The position numbers and the translations under genes were made by a program. 14,632 nucleotides of DNA from Armatimonadota bacterium (GTDB lineage Bacteria > Armatimonadota > Fimbriimonadia > Fimbriimonadales > ATM1). The notes below the pieces were generated by a model. The model worked only from the letters and a program-made list of their open reading frames with translations, was not told where the DNA came from and did no database searches. Shown here in pieces: positions 8,892 through 14,632 of the stretch; the stretch's first letter is position 1; each line of letters starts with the position of its first letter. The DNA is taken from positions 1-14,632 of the forward strand of contig JACDEQ010000025.1 in assembly GCA_013816225.1 (NCBI GenBank). The letters run 5' to 3'.

Positions 8892-10221
8892 ACGACGCTC
8901 GCTTCTTTGCCAGCACTCGCACGACGCGACGCCCATCCGTTTCTGCTACGCTTAGGTTCCAATCGCCTTGATCGATCTCCTCGCCCTGCCCGGGTGGCCT
9001 TCCAAACAATCCGAACAGAAAGCCGCCGAGCGTGTCGAACTCCTCGCTTTCGAAATTGGAGCCGATTTCGTCGTTCACGTCGTCGAGGTGCGCCTTGCCG
9101 TCGATGAGCCAGGAGTTTTCGGAGACGGGCTGCACCTCCTGCTCCTCCACGTCATACTCGTCCACGATTTCGCCGACGATCTCTTCAACCAGGTCTTCGA
9201 TCGTCACGAGACCCGCCGTGCCCCCGAATTCGTCTTGAACGATCGCCATCAAGGATCGTGACTTGCGGAACTCGGTGAGCAATTGGTGCAAGTCCTTGGT
9301 GCCGGGGATGAAATGTGCCGGCCGCATCAGCCCGCCAATGTCCTGGCCGTTCCCGTCTAGCAGCGCCTTGAGCAAATCCTTTGCGTGCACGATTCCGACG
9401 ATACGGTCGATGCTTCCTTCATATACCGGTATCCGCGTGTGGCCCGTTTCGTGGATGGTCTTGGCAACTTCCTGCGCCGAAGCCGTTCGCTCGACGGCGT
9501 CGATATCGGTGCGCGGCGTCATGACCTCGCGAGCCACCGTGTCGGTGAACTCGATGATCGAGTGGATCATCTCCTTCTCGTCTTCGATCAACTCGCCGCT
9601 TGCGCCGCCGGCCTCCACCATATCTCTGAGGTCCTCTTCCGTGACCATCGGGGCCGAAAAGATCGGCCAAAGGCCGAGTCGGCGCGTGAAGAACGACGCG
9701 ATGCCGCCGATCAGCCAAACAAACGGGAACAGAATTACTCGCGCAATCGAAAGATAAGGCGCGACTCGAAGCGCCCACTTCTCCGCGTTGTTACGCGCCA
9801 GCCCGGTGAACAACGATTCAACCAGAATCAGATTGACAAGCCCTGCAACGAAAACGAGGAAGAAGGCGCTCGCGATAAGCCATCCGACGCCGTAATCGTC
9901 CCTGCCGCTCCATAGTCTAGCGGGCCAGGGCGACGCGAGCACCGCTACGGTGTACATCGCGGCGCGGCAAAAGCGAGAGCCGATTTGGCAGGTCGCAAGA
10001 TAGAGGTGGGACCCTTCATTGAGTTTCTCGAGCCGTCGTGCTCGCGGGTCTTTCGCCTCGATCAAATCGCGAATCCTCGCGCCGCGAAGCGCCGAAAGTG
10101 CGTTGTCTCCGGAGCGGAATATAGCGTTCAGCGCCATTAATCCAATGATGATAATGAACGACCAGAGGGCTTCCGAAGGGGAGACCTCGAAGCGAGGGGC
10201 ATTGAACTGAGCGAAAATCAT
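8884..10221 (-). CDS. CorC/HlyC-type (CNNM-like) membrane protein with CBS pair
   Basis: Members of this family are implicated in Mg2+/Co2+ efflux or homeostasis and were often annotated as hemolysins. The 445-residue protein has an N-terminal DUF21 (CNNM) membrane domain with hydrophobic segments near residues 18-40, 90-105, 115-140 and 155-180. It then has the acidic helix EEDLRDMVEAGGASGELIEDE, the motif REVMTPRTDIDAV that begins the CBS pair (about 210-345, including HTRIPVYEGSIDRIVGIVHA and DEFGGTAGLVTIEDLVEEIV), and a C-terminal CorC_HlyC domain from about 360. The ATG at 10221 overlaps the preceding stop as ATGA, so translation is coupled. Transport itself is not shown by the sequence, and the substrate is inferred from the family. 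Confidence 0.93.
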   Translation of the reverse strand: MIFAQFNAPRFEVSPSEALWSFIIIIGLMALNAIFRSGDNALSALRGARIRDLIEAKDPRARRLEKLNEGSHLYLATCQIGSRFCRAAMYTVAVLASPWPARLWSGRDDYGVGWLIASAFFLVFVAGLVNLILVESLFTGLARNNAEKWALRVAPYLSIARVILFPFVWLIGGIASFFTRRLGLWPIFSAPMVTEEDLRDMVEAGGASGELIEDEKEMIHSIIEFTDTVAREVMTPRTDIDAVERTASAQEVAKTIHETGHTRIPVYEGSIDRIVGIVHAKDLLKALLDGNGQDIGGLMRPAHFIPGTKDLHQLLTEFRKSRSLMAIVQDEFGGTAGLVTIEDLVEEIVGEIVDEYDVEEQEVQPVSENSWLIDGKAHLDDVNDEIGSNFESEEFDTLGGFLFGLFGRPPGQGEEIDQGDWNLSVAETDGRRVVRVLAKKRASFA

Positions 10222-10925
10222 TGCGGGCCCAAACCGAACAACACGAAGGCTAGACCTCCGCCCACTAGTGCACCCAAACTCAATTCTACGACCGAATGAA
10301 TCTTGGCTTCGTACCGGCTCTGGGCGACCATAGCAGCCAGAAAAAGGGCCAACAGAGACGGCAGCAATTTTCCGGTGATCAACGTGAGCACAACGGCGAA
10401 AAAGAAAGCGAATGTTGCATGGCCGCTCACAAGCCCACCCTTTAGCACTTGGCCCTTCGATCCAAGCCCCTTGCCGATAACAATCAGGAAGAAGAGGATA
10501 ACCATTCCGATCAAAATGCGTGGCAGCACCTGGGTCTGCAGATCCGGCGATTTCAGCTGCAAAGTGATCTCGTGCCAGCGCCCATCACCGATAAACAGGA
10601 GCAATGCCACCACGACCGCAGTTAGCGTCGTGATAAGGACGCCTCCCGCGGCCATGTCTTTGGCGAACTTGGCCAACGGGTGATATTCCGGTTGCGCGAT
10701 GTCGACCACGGCCTCGATAGCCGAGTTGAACATCTCCGCGACAACCACAAAGCTGATCATAAAGAGCAGCACGATCATCTCGCGGAGCATAAGGTCCATG
10801 AAGAACCCGATCAGTATCACGATGATGACCGTGTAAAGGTGAACGCGCATGTGCCGCTGCGTCTTGAACGCGTACGCCACGCCGCCTACAGCCGCTCCGA
10901 AGGGTTTGAGAATATTGCGGGCCAT
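10218..10925 (-). CDS. Fusion of DgkA-type lipid kinase and PAP2 phosphatase
   Basis: This 235-residue integral membrane protein joins two opposite activities. Residues 1-120 are a DgkA-family kinase, which phosphorylates diacylglycerol or undecaprenol; the catalytic segment is EMFNSAIEAVVD with E64, N67 and E71, followed by PEYHPLAKFAKDMAAG. Residues 130-235 are a PAP2-type phosphatase with SGHA at 167-170, SR at 203-204, H210 and E214. PEYHPLAKFAKD resembles Gram-positive undecaprenol kinases, so lipid-carrier phosphate recycling for the cell wall is the favoured role (inference). The start at 10925 gives MARNILKPFG and overlaps the ybeY stop as TAATG; an open frame reaching 11081 lies inside ybeY. 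Its stop overlaps the next ATG. Confidence 0.9.
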   Translation of the reverse strand: MARNILKPFGAAVGGVAYAFKTQRHMRVHLYTVIIVILIGFFMDLMLREMIVLLFMISFVVVAEMFNSAIEAVVDIAQPEYHPLAKFAKDMAAGGVLITTLTAVVVALLLFIGDGRWHEITLQLKSPDLQTQVLPRILIGMVILFFLIVIGKGLGSKGQVLKGGLVSGHATFAFFFAVVLTLITGKLLPSLLALFLAAMVAQSRYEAKIHSVVELSLGALVGGGLAFVLFGLGPQ

Positions 10926-11401
10926 TAGCTTCTCACCGAGTAATTCGAAGACCATGCAACTGCCGGTATGAGGCCCACCGAAGCTACGATCCGGTTCATT
11001 TTGTCGTTCATCGCCCGGCGGTCGGCCTCGGTCCGGTGGTCGTAGCCCAAAAGGTGTAGCCCGCCGTGAACCGCAAGACAAGCCAACTCGGTTTCAAGCG
11101 GAATGCCGTTGTTGGCTGCCTGCTTATCGGCGACGGGCAGACAGATCGCGATATCGCCAAGCATCTGCAGCTCAGAAACTTCGGGACCGTCACCCAGGGG
11201 AAAACTGAGGACATCTGTGGGATGGTCGATGCCGCGGTAGCCTCGGTTGAGCCGGCGTATCCCGTCGGCGTCTGTGAGCAGGATGGATATCTCGGAGGGA
11301 GGCTGATCTTCGGAATCCAGCATCGCCTCAAGCGCTTCCCGCATGGGAGCCGTTCTTGGCCGGCGCTTTGTAGAGTTGGAGATCAGAACCCGATGCTTCA
11401 T
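10925..11401 (-). CDS. ybeY: Endoribonuclease YbeY (rRNA maturation)
   Basis: YbeY is a zinc-dependent single-strand RNase for 16S rRNA 3' maturation and ribosome quality control. The 158-residue protein has the signature HGGLHLLGYDH with H112, H116 and H122 as metal ligands, and the upstream motif TDVLSFPLGD near residue 62. A GGTGA ribosome-binding site lies 9 bases before the ATG at 11401. The order rpsU, ybeY, dgkA is typical of bacterial genomes and supports the assignment. The stop codon overlaps the following ATG (TAATG). Confidence 0.97.
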   Translation of the reverse strand: MKHRVLISNSTKRRPRTAPMREALEAMLDSEDQPPSEISILLTDADGIRRLNRGYRGIDHPTDVLSFPLGDGPEVSELQMLGDIAICLPVADKQAANNGIPLETELACLAVHGGLHLLGYDHRTEADRRAMNDKMNRIVASVGLIPAVAWSSNYSVRS

Positions 11402-11470
11402 AGCCGATCACCATGTTTGGTTTCGGCGCTTGATAGGGTTCGAGTGAGAGGACTTGGGGTGCTCATAGTT

Positions 11471-11491
11471 GCCCCCAGCTTATGCGGGGGC
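11471..11491 (-). terminator. Hairpin between rpsU and ybeY (possible attenuator)
   Basis: GCCCCC and GGGGGC form a 6-base-pair stem with a 9-base loop that can pair further. It lies 18 bases after the rpsU stop. No U-run follows, so full termination is unlikely, but it may reduce read-through from rpsU into ybeY or block 3' decay. A second hairpin, GACGCC/GGCGTC at 11500-11519, spans the rpsU stop. Confidence 0.35.
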
Positions 11492-11508
11492 CAGCTTGGG
11501 ACGCCTTC

Positions 11509-11679
11509 TTAGCGGCGTCGAGCGCTGCGACGCTTCATTCGCCGTCGTTTGTCGCTGGGCTTCTCGTAGTAGCTGTGCTCCTTCAGGCGGCGCAGAACGC
11601 CTGCCTGCGCAAGCTTGTTATCGAAGCGCTTCAGCGCGCCGTCGATGCTTTCGTTCGGTAATACGATGACTTCTATCAA
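11509..11679 (-). CDS. rpsU: Ribosomal protein bS21
   Basis: bS21 is a small, very basic protein of the 30S subunit involved in initiation on natural mRNAs. The 56-residue product begins MIEVIVLPNESIDGALKRF, has the family core LKEHSYYEKPSDKRRRMKRR and ends in ARRR, the normal length and composition. The start is UUG at 11679. A GGGAGG sequence lies 11-16 bases upstream (11690-11695) and an AGGA lies 5 bases upstream, so the exact ribosome-binding site is not certain. It heads the minus-strand cluster continuing with ybeY and is probably driven by the TAGAAT box at 11721-11716. Confidence 0.95.
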   Translation of the reverse strand: MIEVIVLPNESIDGALKRFDNKLAQAGVLRRLKEHSYYEKPSDKRRRMKRRSARRR

Positions 11680-11711
11680 GTTTTCCTAAGCCTCCCTCGG
11701 TCGAGGTAGAC

Positions 11712-11742
11712 GGGCATTCTACCCTAAAGGCGGTAGAATCCC
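11712..11742. promoter_or_regulatory. Divergent promoter region: inverted repeat with mirrored TAGAAT boxes
   Basis: GGGCATTCTACC (11712-11723) and GGTAGAATCCC (11732-11742) form an 11-base inverted repeat with one bulged C and an 8-base spacer. The right arm contains TAGAAT (11734-11739) 7 bases before the moaD-like ATG, an arrangement expected for a leaderless plus-strand message. The left arm contains TAGAAT on the minus strand (11721-11716), suitably placed for rpsU with a leader of about 30 bases. The -35 matches are poor on both strands. Confidence 0.5.
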
Positions 11743-11746
11743 GGAC

Positions 11747-12022
11747 ATGGTCGTTACCGTTGTGCTCGCGACCGCCCTTCGAGGCATGACCGGAGGAGCC
11801 GGCTCCGTGGATGTGGAAGCGGACAATGTCCATCTCGCACTGCGACGGCTTGCGGAGCGGTTTCCAACGTTCGAGAACAGACTGCTGGACGATGCCGGCC
11901 GCGTCCGGCGGCATGTCAATATGTTCGTCGGCGAAAGGGACATTCGCGGGCTGGGCGGATTGCAGACTCGGCTGGAATCTGGAGATGAACTTCTGATCAT
12001 TCCGGCCGTCGCCGGAGGATAA
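11747..12022 (+). CDS. MoaD/ThiS-family sulfur carrier (ubiquitin-like)
   Basis: These beta-grasp proteins carry sulfur as a thiocarboxylate on a C-terminal diglycine, for molybdopterin, thiamine, cysteine or methionine synthesis. The 91-residue product ends in AVAGG, the required exposed Gly-Gly, and the family segment NMFVGERDIRGLGGLQTRL followed by SGDELLIIPAVAGG is clear. The pathway cannot be fixed: no MoaE, ThiG or activating E1-like enzyme is in the window. The neighbouring NIL-domain gene hints at cysteine/methionine sulfur supply (inference). It is the first gene of a tight four-gene operon. No Shine-Dalgarno site is seen; the TAGAAT box 7 bases upstream suggests leaderless translation. 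Confidence 0.9.
   Translation: MVVTVVLATALRGMTGGAGSVDVEADNVHLALRRLAERFPTFENRLLDDAGRVRRHVNMFVGERDIRGLGGLQTRLESGDELLIIPAVAGG
12014..12019 (+). promoter_or_regulatory. Shine-Dalgarno made from the sulfur carrier's Gly-Gly codons
   Basis: The last two codons of the sulfur-carrier gene, GGA GGA, form GGAGGA, the ribosome-binding site for the UUG start at 12029. This decides the UUG as the start of the next gene. Confidence 0.6.
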
Positions 12023-12028
12023 GCGCGC

Positions 12029-12268
12029 TTGGAAAAGATTATCGTCAATATTTCGGGTGGGAAGGAGCAGGTCGGCGAGGCGTGGATCTGGCGCCTGAGC
12101 CGCGAATTCAACATCAAGGTCAACATCATGAAGGCCAACATCGACCAGGATTACGGTTGGCTCCAGCTCGAACTCGAAGGGCCGCTCGAAGAGGTCCAAC
12201 GCGCTACGGCTTGGCTGCACACCACCGGCCTCCACGTCGACCCGATACAGCGCTCCGTCGGAGCTTAA
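12029..12268 (+). CDS. NIL-domain protein
   Basis: NIL domains are small ferredoxin-like folds found at the end of methionine importer ATPases and as separate proteins, sometimes with ferredoxins, in sulfur amino-acid metabolism. This 79-residue protein is a stand-alone NIL domain: KIIVNISGGKEQVGEAWI at the start, then LSREFNIKVNIMKANID, then YGWLQLELEGPLEEVQRA. It has no cysteine cluster, so it is not a ferredoxin fusion. The UUG start is supported by the GGAGGA six bases after the centre of the preceding diglycine. It follows the sulfur carrier after 6 bases and overlaps the esterase start (TAATG). A role with the sulfur carrier in sulfur transfer for methionine or cysteine synthesis is inferred. 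Confidence 0.85.
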   Translation: MEKIIVNISGGKEQVGEAWIWRLSREFNIKVNIMKANIDQDYGWLQLELEGPLEEVQRATAWLHTTGLHVDPIQRSVGA

Positions 12269-13146
12269 TGCTTTCTCAATACCTTCCTGAGGATTTCGTC
12301 GCCTTCTGGGAGGAGGCTACCGCAGAAGCCGACGGTATTTCCGTAGATTTCGAGCGGCGAAAGACGACGATGCAAAACCTTCCTGAGCACGAGGTCGAGC
12401 TGATCGACTTCCTCGGCATGCTAGGTGCACGTTTGCACGGCTGGATAGCCATTCCGCGCGAAAACCCCGCCCCGGGATTCCTTTGGATTCCGGCGTATGG
12501 CCACGAGTCGCATCTGCCGAACGAGCATTCGACGCGGCTCGGCATGGCGAGCATGAGCTTCAACTTCCATGGGCACGGTGCGTTTCACCAAGAGGAGTAC
12601 AGGCCGGCGCGGGGCTATTTCGCGCAGGGCATCGAAGACCCGCGGACCTGGATCTTCCGGTCCATGGCGCAAAACTGCCTCGTCGCCATGCGCGTCCTGC
12701 AAGCCCAGCCAGAAGCCGGCGACCTATCGGCGGCGGGCCTTAGCCAGGGCGGCGGAATGGCGATCTGGACGGCCGCCCACTCGCCGCTCGTCAAGAACGT
12801 CGTCGCTGACCTGCCATTTCTCTCCGCGATGCGGTACACCTTGGGAAAGGAACTGTATCGTTACCCGCTTAAAGAGGTCGCCGACTTCGCCGCAACCATT
12901 CCTTCCGGGATGGAGCGGGTACTTCGCTCGGTCTCCTATTTCGACACCGTGAATCAGGCGACGCGGCTGAAAGTCCCCACCTTGGTTTCGCTCGGCAAGA
13001 AGGACCCGGCCGTGCGCGCTGACACCGTTCGCGCGGTCTACGAAGCCATCCCGTCTCAAAAGAAGCTAATTGAATACGACACCGGCCACGACTGGAACCC
13101 CGCCATGATCGACGCCGACCTCGATTGGATGTTGACCGAGGTGTAA
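12268..13146 (+). CDS. Acetylxylan esterase-like (CE7) alpha/beta hydrolase
   Basis: CE7 enzymes deacetylate xylo-oligosaccharides and cephalosporin C. The 292-residue product has the nucleophile elbow GLSQGGG (S159), likely acid D246 in GKKDPAVR and H274 in DTGHDW. The segment RGYFAQGIEDPRTWIFRSM near residue 115 matches the CE7 pattern around the acetyl site. The usual Arg-Gly-Gln motif before it is replaced by FNFHGHGAF near 99-106, which is odd for true acetyl esterases. There is no signal peptide, so it is cytoplasmic. The ATG at 12268 overlaps the NIL stop. Substrate is uncertain; nothing in the neighbourhood points to xylan. Confidence 0.88.
   Translation: MLSQYLPEDFVAFWEEATAEADGISVDFERRKTTMQNLPEHEVELIDFLGMLGARLHGWIAIPRENPAPGFLWIPAYGHESHLPNEHSTRLGMASMSFNFHGHGAFHQEEYRPARGYFAQGIEDPRTWIFRSMAQNCLVAMRVLQAQPEAGDLSAAGLSQGGGMAIWTAAHSPLVKNVVADLPFLSAMRYTLGKELYRYPLKEVADFAATIPSGMERVLRSVSYFDTVNQATRLKVPTLVSLGKKDPAVRADTVRAVYEAIPSQKKLIEYDTGHDWNPAMIDADLDWMLTEV
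13138..13143 (+). promoter_or_regulatory. Shine-Dalgarno for the antiporter gene
   Basis: GAGGTG lies in the last codons of the esterase gene, 7 bases before the antiporter ATG at 13151, and supports that start. Confidence 0.6.
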
Positions 13147-13150
13147 TTCA

Positions 13151-14575
13151 ATGGCCTTTAGCACGGAGACTTTCGTTGCCATGCTGGCGCTGTCCGGCGC
13201 GGTCATCGTTCTGACCTCGCTGCTCAGTGGCTTCGTGGAGCGGGCAAACCTCCCGCAGGTCGCCGTGTTCTTGTTGCTCGGCCTGGTGCTCGGGCCATCC
13301 GTCCTCGGGCTCATGGAGATCAGACTCGATTCGCCGGCTTTGCGCGTTTTTGCGACGCTCGGGCTGGCACTCGTGCTCTTCACAGACGCGGTGACCCTGA
13401 AGCTCGGCGAAGCCAAGCAGCATTTGCGCCTAACATCCCTCATCCTCGGGCCGGGAACCCTGCTGGCGACCGGCGCAATGGCCGTCCTTGCCCATTATCT
13501 CTTGGGTTTAGATTGGGCGGCTTCTGTTGTACTCGCTTCGGCCCTCGCGAGCACCGACCCCGTCATGCTCCGCGGCCTCTTGCATAGACGGGACCTGCCC
13601 CGCCAGGCGCGTCTGGGCCTGCGACTCGAAAGCGGTTTGAACGACATCGTTCTGCTGCCGATCCTGCTTGTTGCGATGTCTTTCATGCCCGGCGGGCGCG
13701 GCGCTTCGATGGGCGAGATGCTGATCGAGCTATTCGTCCTCGGGCCCGTTGCCGGATTGGTAGTGGGCTGGGGCTCGATCCTTGCGCTCCGTACGGCTCG
13801 GGCTCGGATTGGTGTGCGGCGAGATTACGAATCTATTTACAGCCTCGGGGTCTGCTTCACGGCGTACGCTGCTGGCGAAGCGTTGCACGGGAGCGGATTC
13901 CTCGCCGCGTTCGCAGCCGGAGCCGTCATTTCAGCTCTCGACCCGGAGCTTTGCGACTGCTTCATCGAATACGGCGAGACCACGGCCGAGATGCTCCTCA
14001 TGTTCACGTTCGTACTTCTTGGCGGCTCGCTTATTTGGAGCGGGTTTCCCCTCCTCACCTGGGCGATTGTCGCCTTTGTTGCCCTATCGCTCCTCGCGCG
14101 GCCGATCGCGTTATGGCTGTCCCTCCTCGCCGAGAAAATGGACCTGCGTTCACGCAAGCTCATCATCTACTTCGGCCCGCGCGGGCTTAGCACCCTGCTC
14201 TTGGCCCTCTTGCCTGCTTTCGAGGGGCGCGCCGGGTCGGACAAGATATTCGCGGTCGCCGGCCTCGTCGTGCTCGCGTCGGTCTTGGTGCATGGCGGGA
14301 GCATCATGGCTTATGGGCGGAAACGGCCGACGCGCACAACCACGCGCCTCCGCGTGGCCGCGCCGCAGGTTTCGCCCGATGATGAACACTTGCTCATCAC
14401 GGTGGATGAGCTGCACTCCGTTCCCGATGTCCGCCTCGCCGACGTGCGCAGCCTTCGCGCATATGAGGACAGCGACGAGGGGATCGAGGGCGCGGTCCGC
14501 GTAGACCCCGACGACCCGCTCGGCTCTTTGGGCGCCTTTTCTCCAACCGACTGGATCGCCCTCTTTTGCACGTGA
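13151..14575 (+). CDS. CPA1-type cation/proton antiporter with C-terminal rhodanese domain, interrupted by UGA
   Basis: CPA1 antiporters exchange Na+ or K+ for protons across the inner membrane. Residues 1-390 are the transporter, with about 11-12 hydrophobic segments, the ion-site motifs ASTDPVML (D136) and ESGLNDI (N164, D165) and FGPRGLSTLL near 341. After a short basic linker, residues 411-474 are the first part of a rhodanese domain: LLITVDEL, LADVRSLRAYED, IEGAVRVDPDD, then WIALFCT. There the frame meets UGA at 14573. The following 19 codons (ANEATSARAAREFQRAGYA) continue the rhodanese fold to the window edge, so the true protein probably reads on, or did so until recently. The gene starts 4 bases after the esterase stop. 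The domain may couple transport to sulfur status (inference). Confidence 0.9.
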   Translation: MAFSTETFVAMLALSGAVIVLTSLLSGFVERANLPQVAVFLLLGLVLGPSVLGLMEIRLDSPALRVFATLGLALVLFTDAVTLKLGEAKQHLRLTSLILGPGTLLATGAMAVLAHYLLGLDWAASVVLASALASTDPVMLRGLLHRRDLPRQARLGLRLESGLNDIVLLPILLVAMSFMPGGRGASMGEMLIELFVLGPVAGLVVGWGSILALRTARARIGVRRDYESIYSLGVCFTAYAAGEALHGSGFLAAFAAGAVISALDPELCDCFIEYGETTAEMLLMFTFVLLGGSLIWSGFPLLTWAIVAFVALSLLARPIALWLSLLAEKMDLRSRKLIIYFGPRGLSTLLLALLPAFEGRAGSDKIFAVAGLVVLASVLVHGGSIMAYGRKRPTRTTTRLRVAAPQVSPDDEHLLITVDELHSVPDVRLADVRSLRAYEDSDEGIEGAVRVDPDDPLGSLGAFSPTDWIALFCT

Positions 14576-14632
14576 GCCAACGAGGCAACCAGCGCCCGTG
14601 CGGCGCGCGAGTTCCAAAGGGCCGGCTATGCC
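14573..14632 (+). other. Candidate selenocysteine UGA with downstream rhodanese frame and SECIS-like hairpin
   Basis: The UGA at 14573-14575 stands where related rhodanese domains carry the second Cys of a Y-C-x-C-P-N-E-A-T-S-A-R loop. Here the loop reads F-C-T-(UGA)-A-N-E-A-T-S-A-R, so the motif would be C-x-U. The 57 bases after it stay open and rhodanese-like. A 5-base-pair GC stem at 14592-14606 (GCGCC and GGCGC) has the loop CGTGC, starting 21 bases after the UGA, in the range I recall for bacterial SECIS elements, with G second in the loop. Nonsense mutation or base error is the alternative. The domain is cut by the window edge. Confidence 0.5.

Noticed and set aside
11618..12235. A 205-codon minus-strand frame across rpsU, the promoter region and two plus genes
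   Set aside because: It overlaps three recognised genes and the divergent promoter region and has no protein features.

Overview
The window is dense, GC-rich bacterial DNA with about fourteen intact or nearly intact protein genes and one clear pseudogene. No tRNA, rRNA, CRISPR array or insertion sequence was seen. The host looks didermic: a secreted beta-barrel-like protein and CorC-type and PAP2 membrane proteins are present. UUG starts are frequent (prmC, rpsU, the NIL gene, the DpnI-like gene, probably rtcA). My tentative guess from gene mix and style is Armatimonadota (Fimbriimonadia) or a similar deep-branching phylum; this is inference only.

Layout. 1-2660 (+): a perfect 22-base palindrome, a small secreted beta-barrel protein, the ribosome-rescue GTPase HflX and the release-factor methyltransferase PrmC, with hflX and prmC overlapping. 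2748-3517 (-): a sulfide:quinone oxidoreductase-like pseudogene with a large internal out-of-frame deletion, an in-frame amber codon and no good start. 3549-3611: six copies of a degenerate 9-base repeat. 3625-6282 (-): aconitase AcnA. 6565-7579 (-): a DpnI-family methyl-directed restriction endonuclease, apparently frameshifted just after its normal end, and an overlapping small partner frame broken by TAG. 7836-11679 (-): rpsU, ybeY, a DgkA-PAP2 fusion, a CorC/HlyC-type CBS protein and an RtcA-like cyclase lacking the usual catalytic histidine; ybeY to rtcA are coupled by overlaps. 11747-14632 (+): a MoaD/ThiS-like sulfur carrier, a NIL-domain protein, a CE7-type esterase and a CPA1 cation/proton antiporter with a C-terminal rhodanese domain.

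How they work together. The minus cluster joins ribosome maturation (S21, YbeY) to lipid-carrier phosphate turnover (DgkA-PAP2), ion homeostasis (CorC) and RNA-end chemistry (RtcA-like). The plus operon joins a sulfur carrier with a sulfurtransferase-type domain. The two operons diverge from a 70-base region whose inverted repeat carries a mirrored TAGAAT -10-like box in each arm.

The most interesting observation is at the right edge. The antiporter frame meets UGA inside its rhodanese active-site loop, exactly where related rhodaneses have the second Cys of a C-x-C-P-N-E-A-T loop. Rhodanese sequence continues in frame after the UGA to the window end, and a GC-rich hairpin with GU in its loop starts 16 bases downstream, with the loop 21 bases downstream. 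This is a candidate selenocysteine codon; a nonsense mutation or base-call error remains possible.
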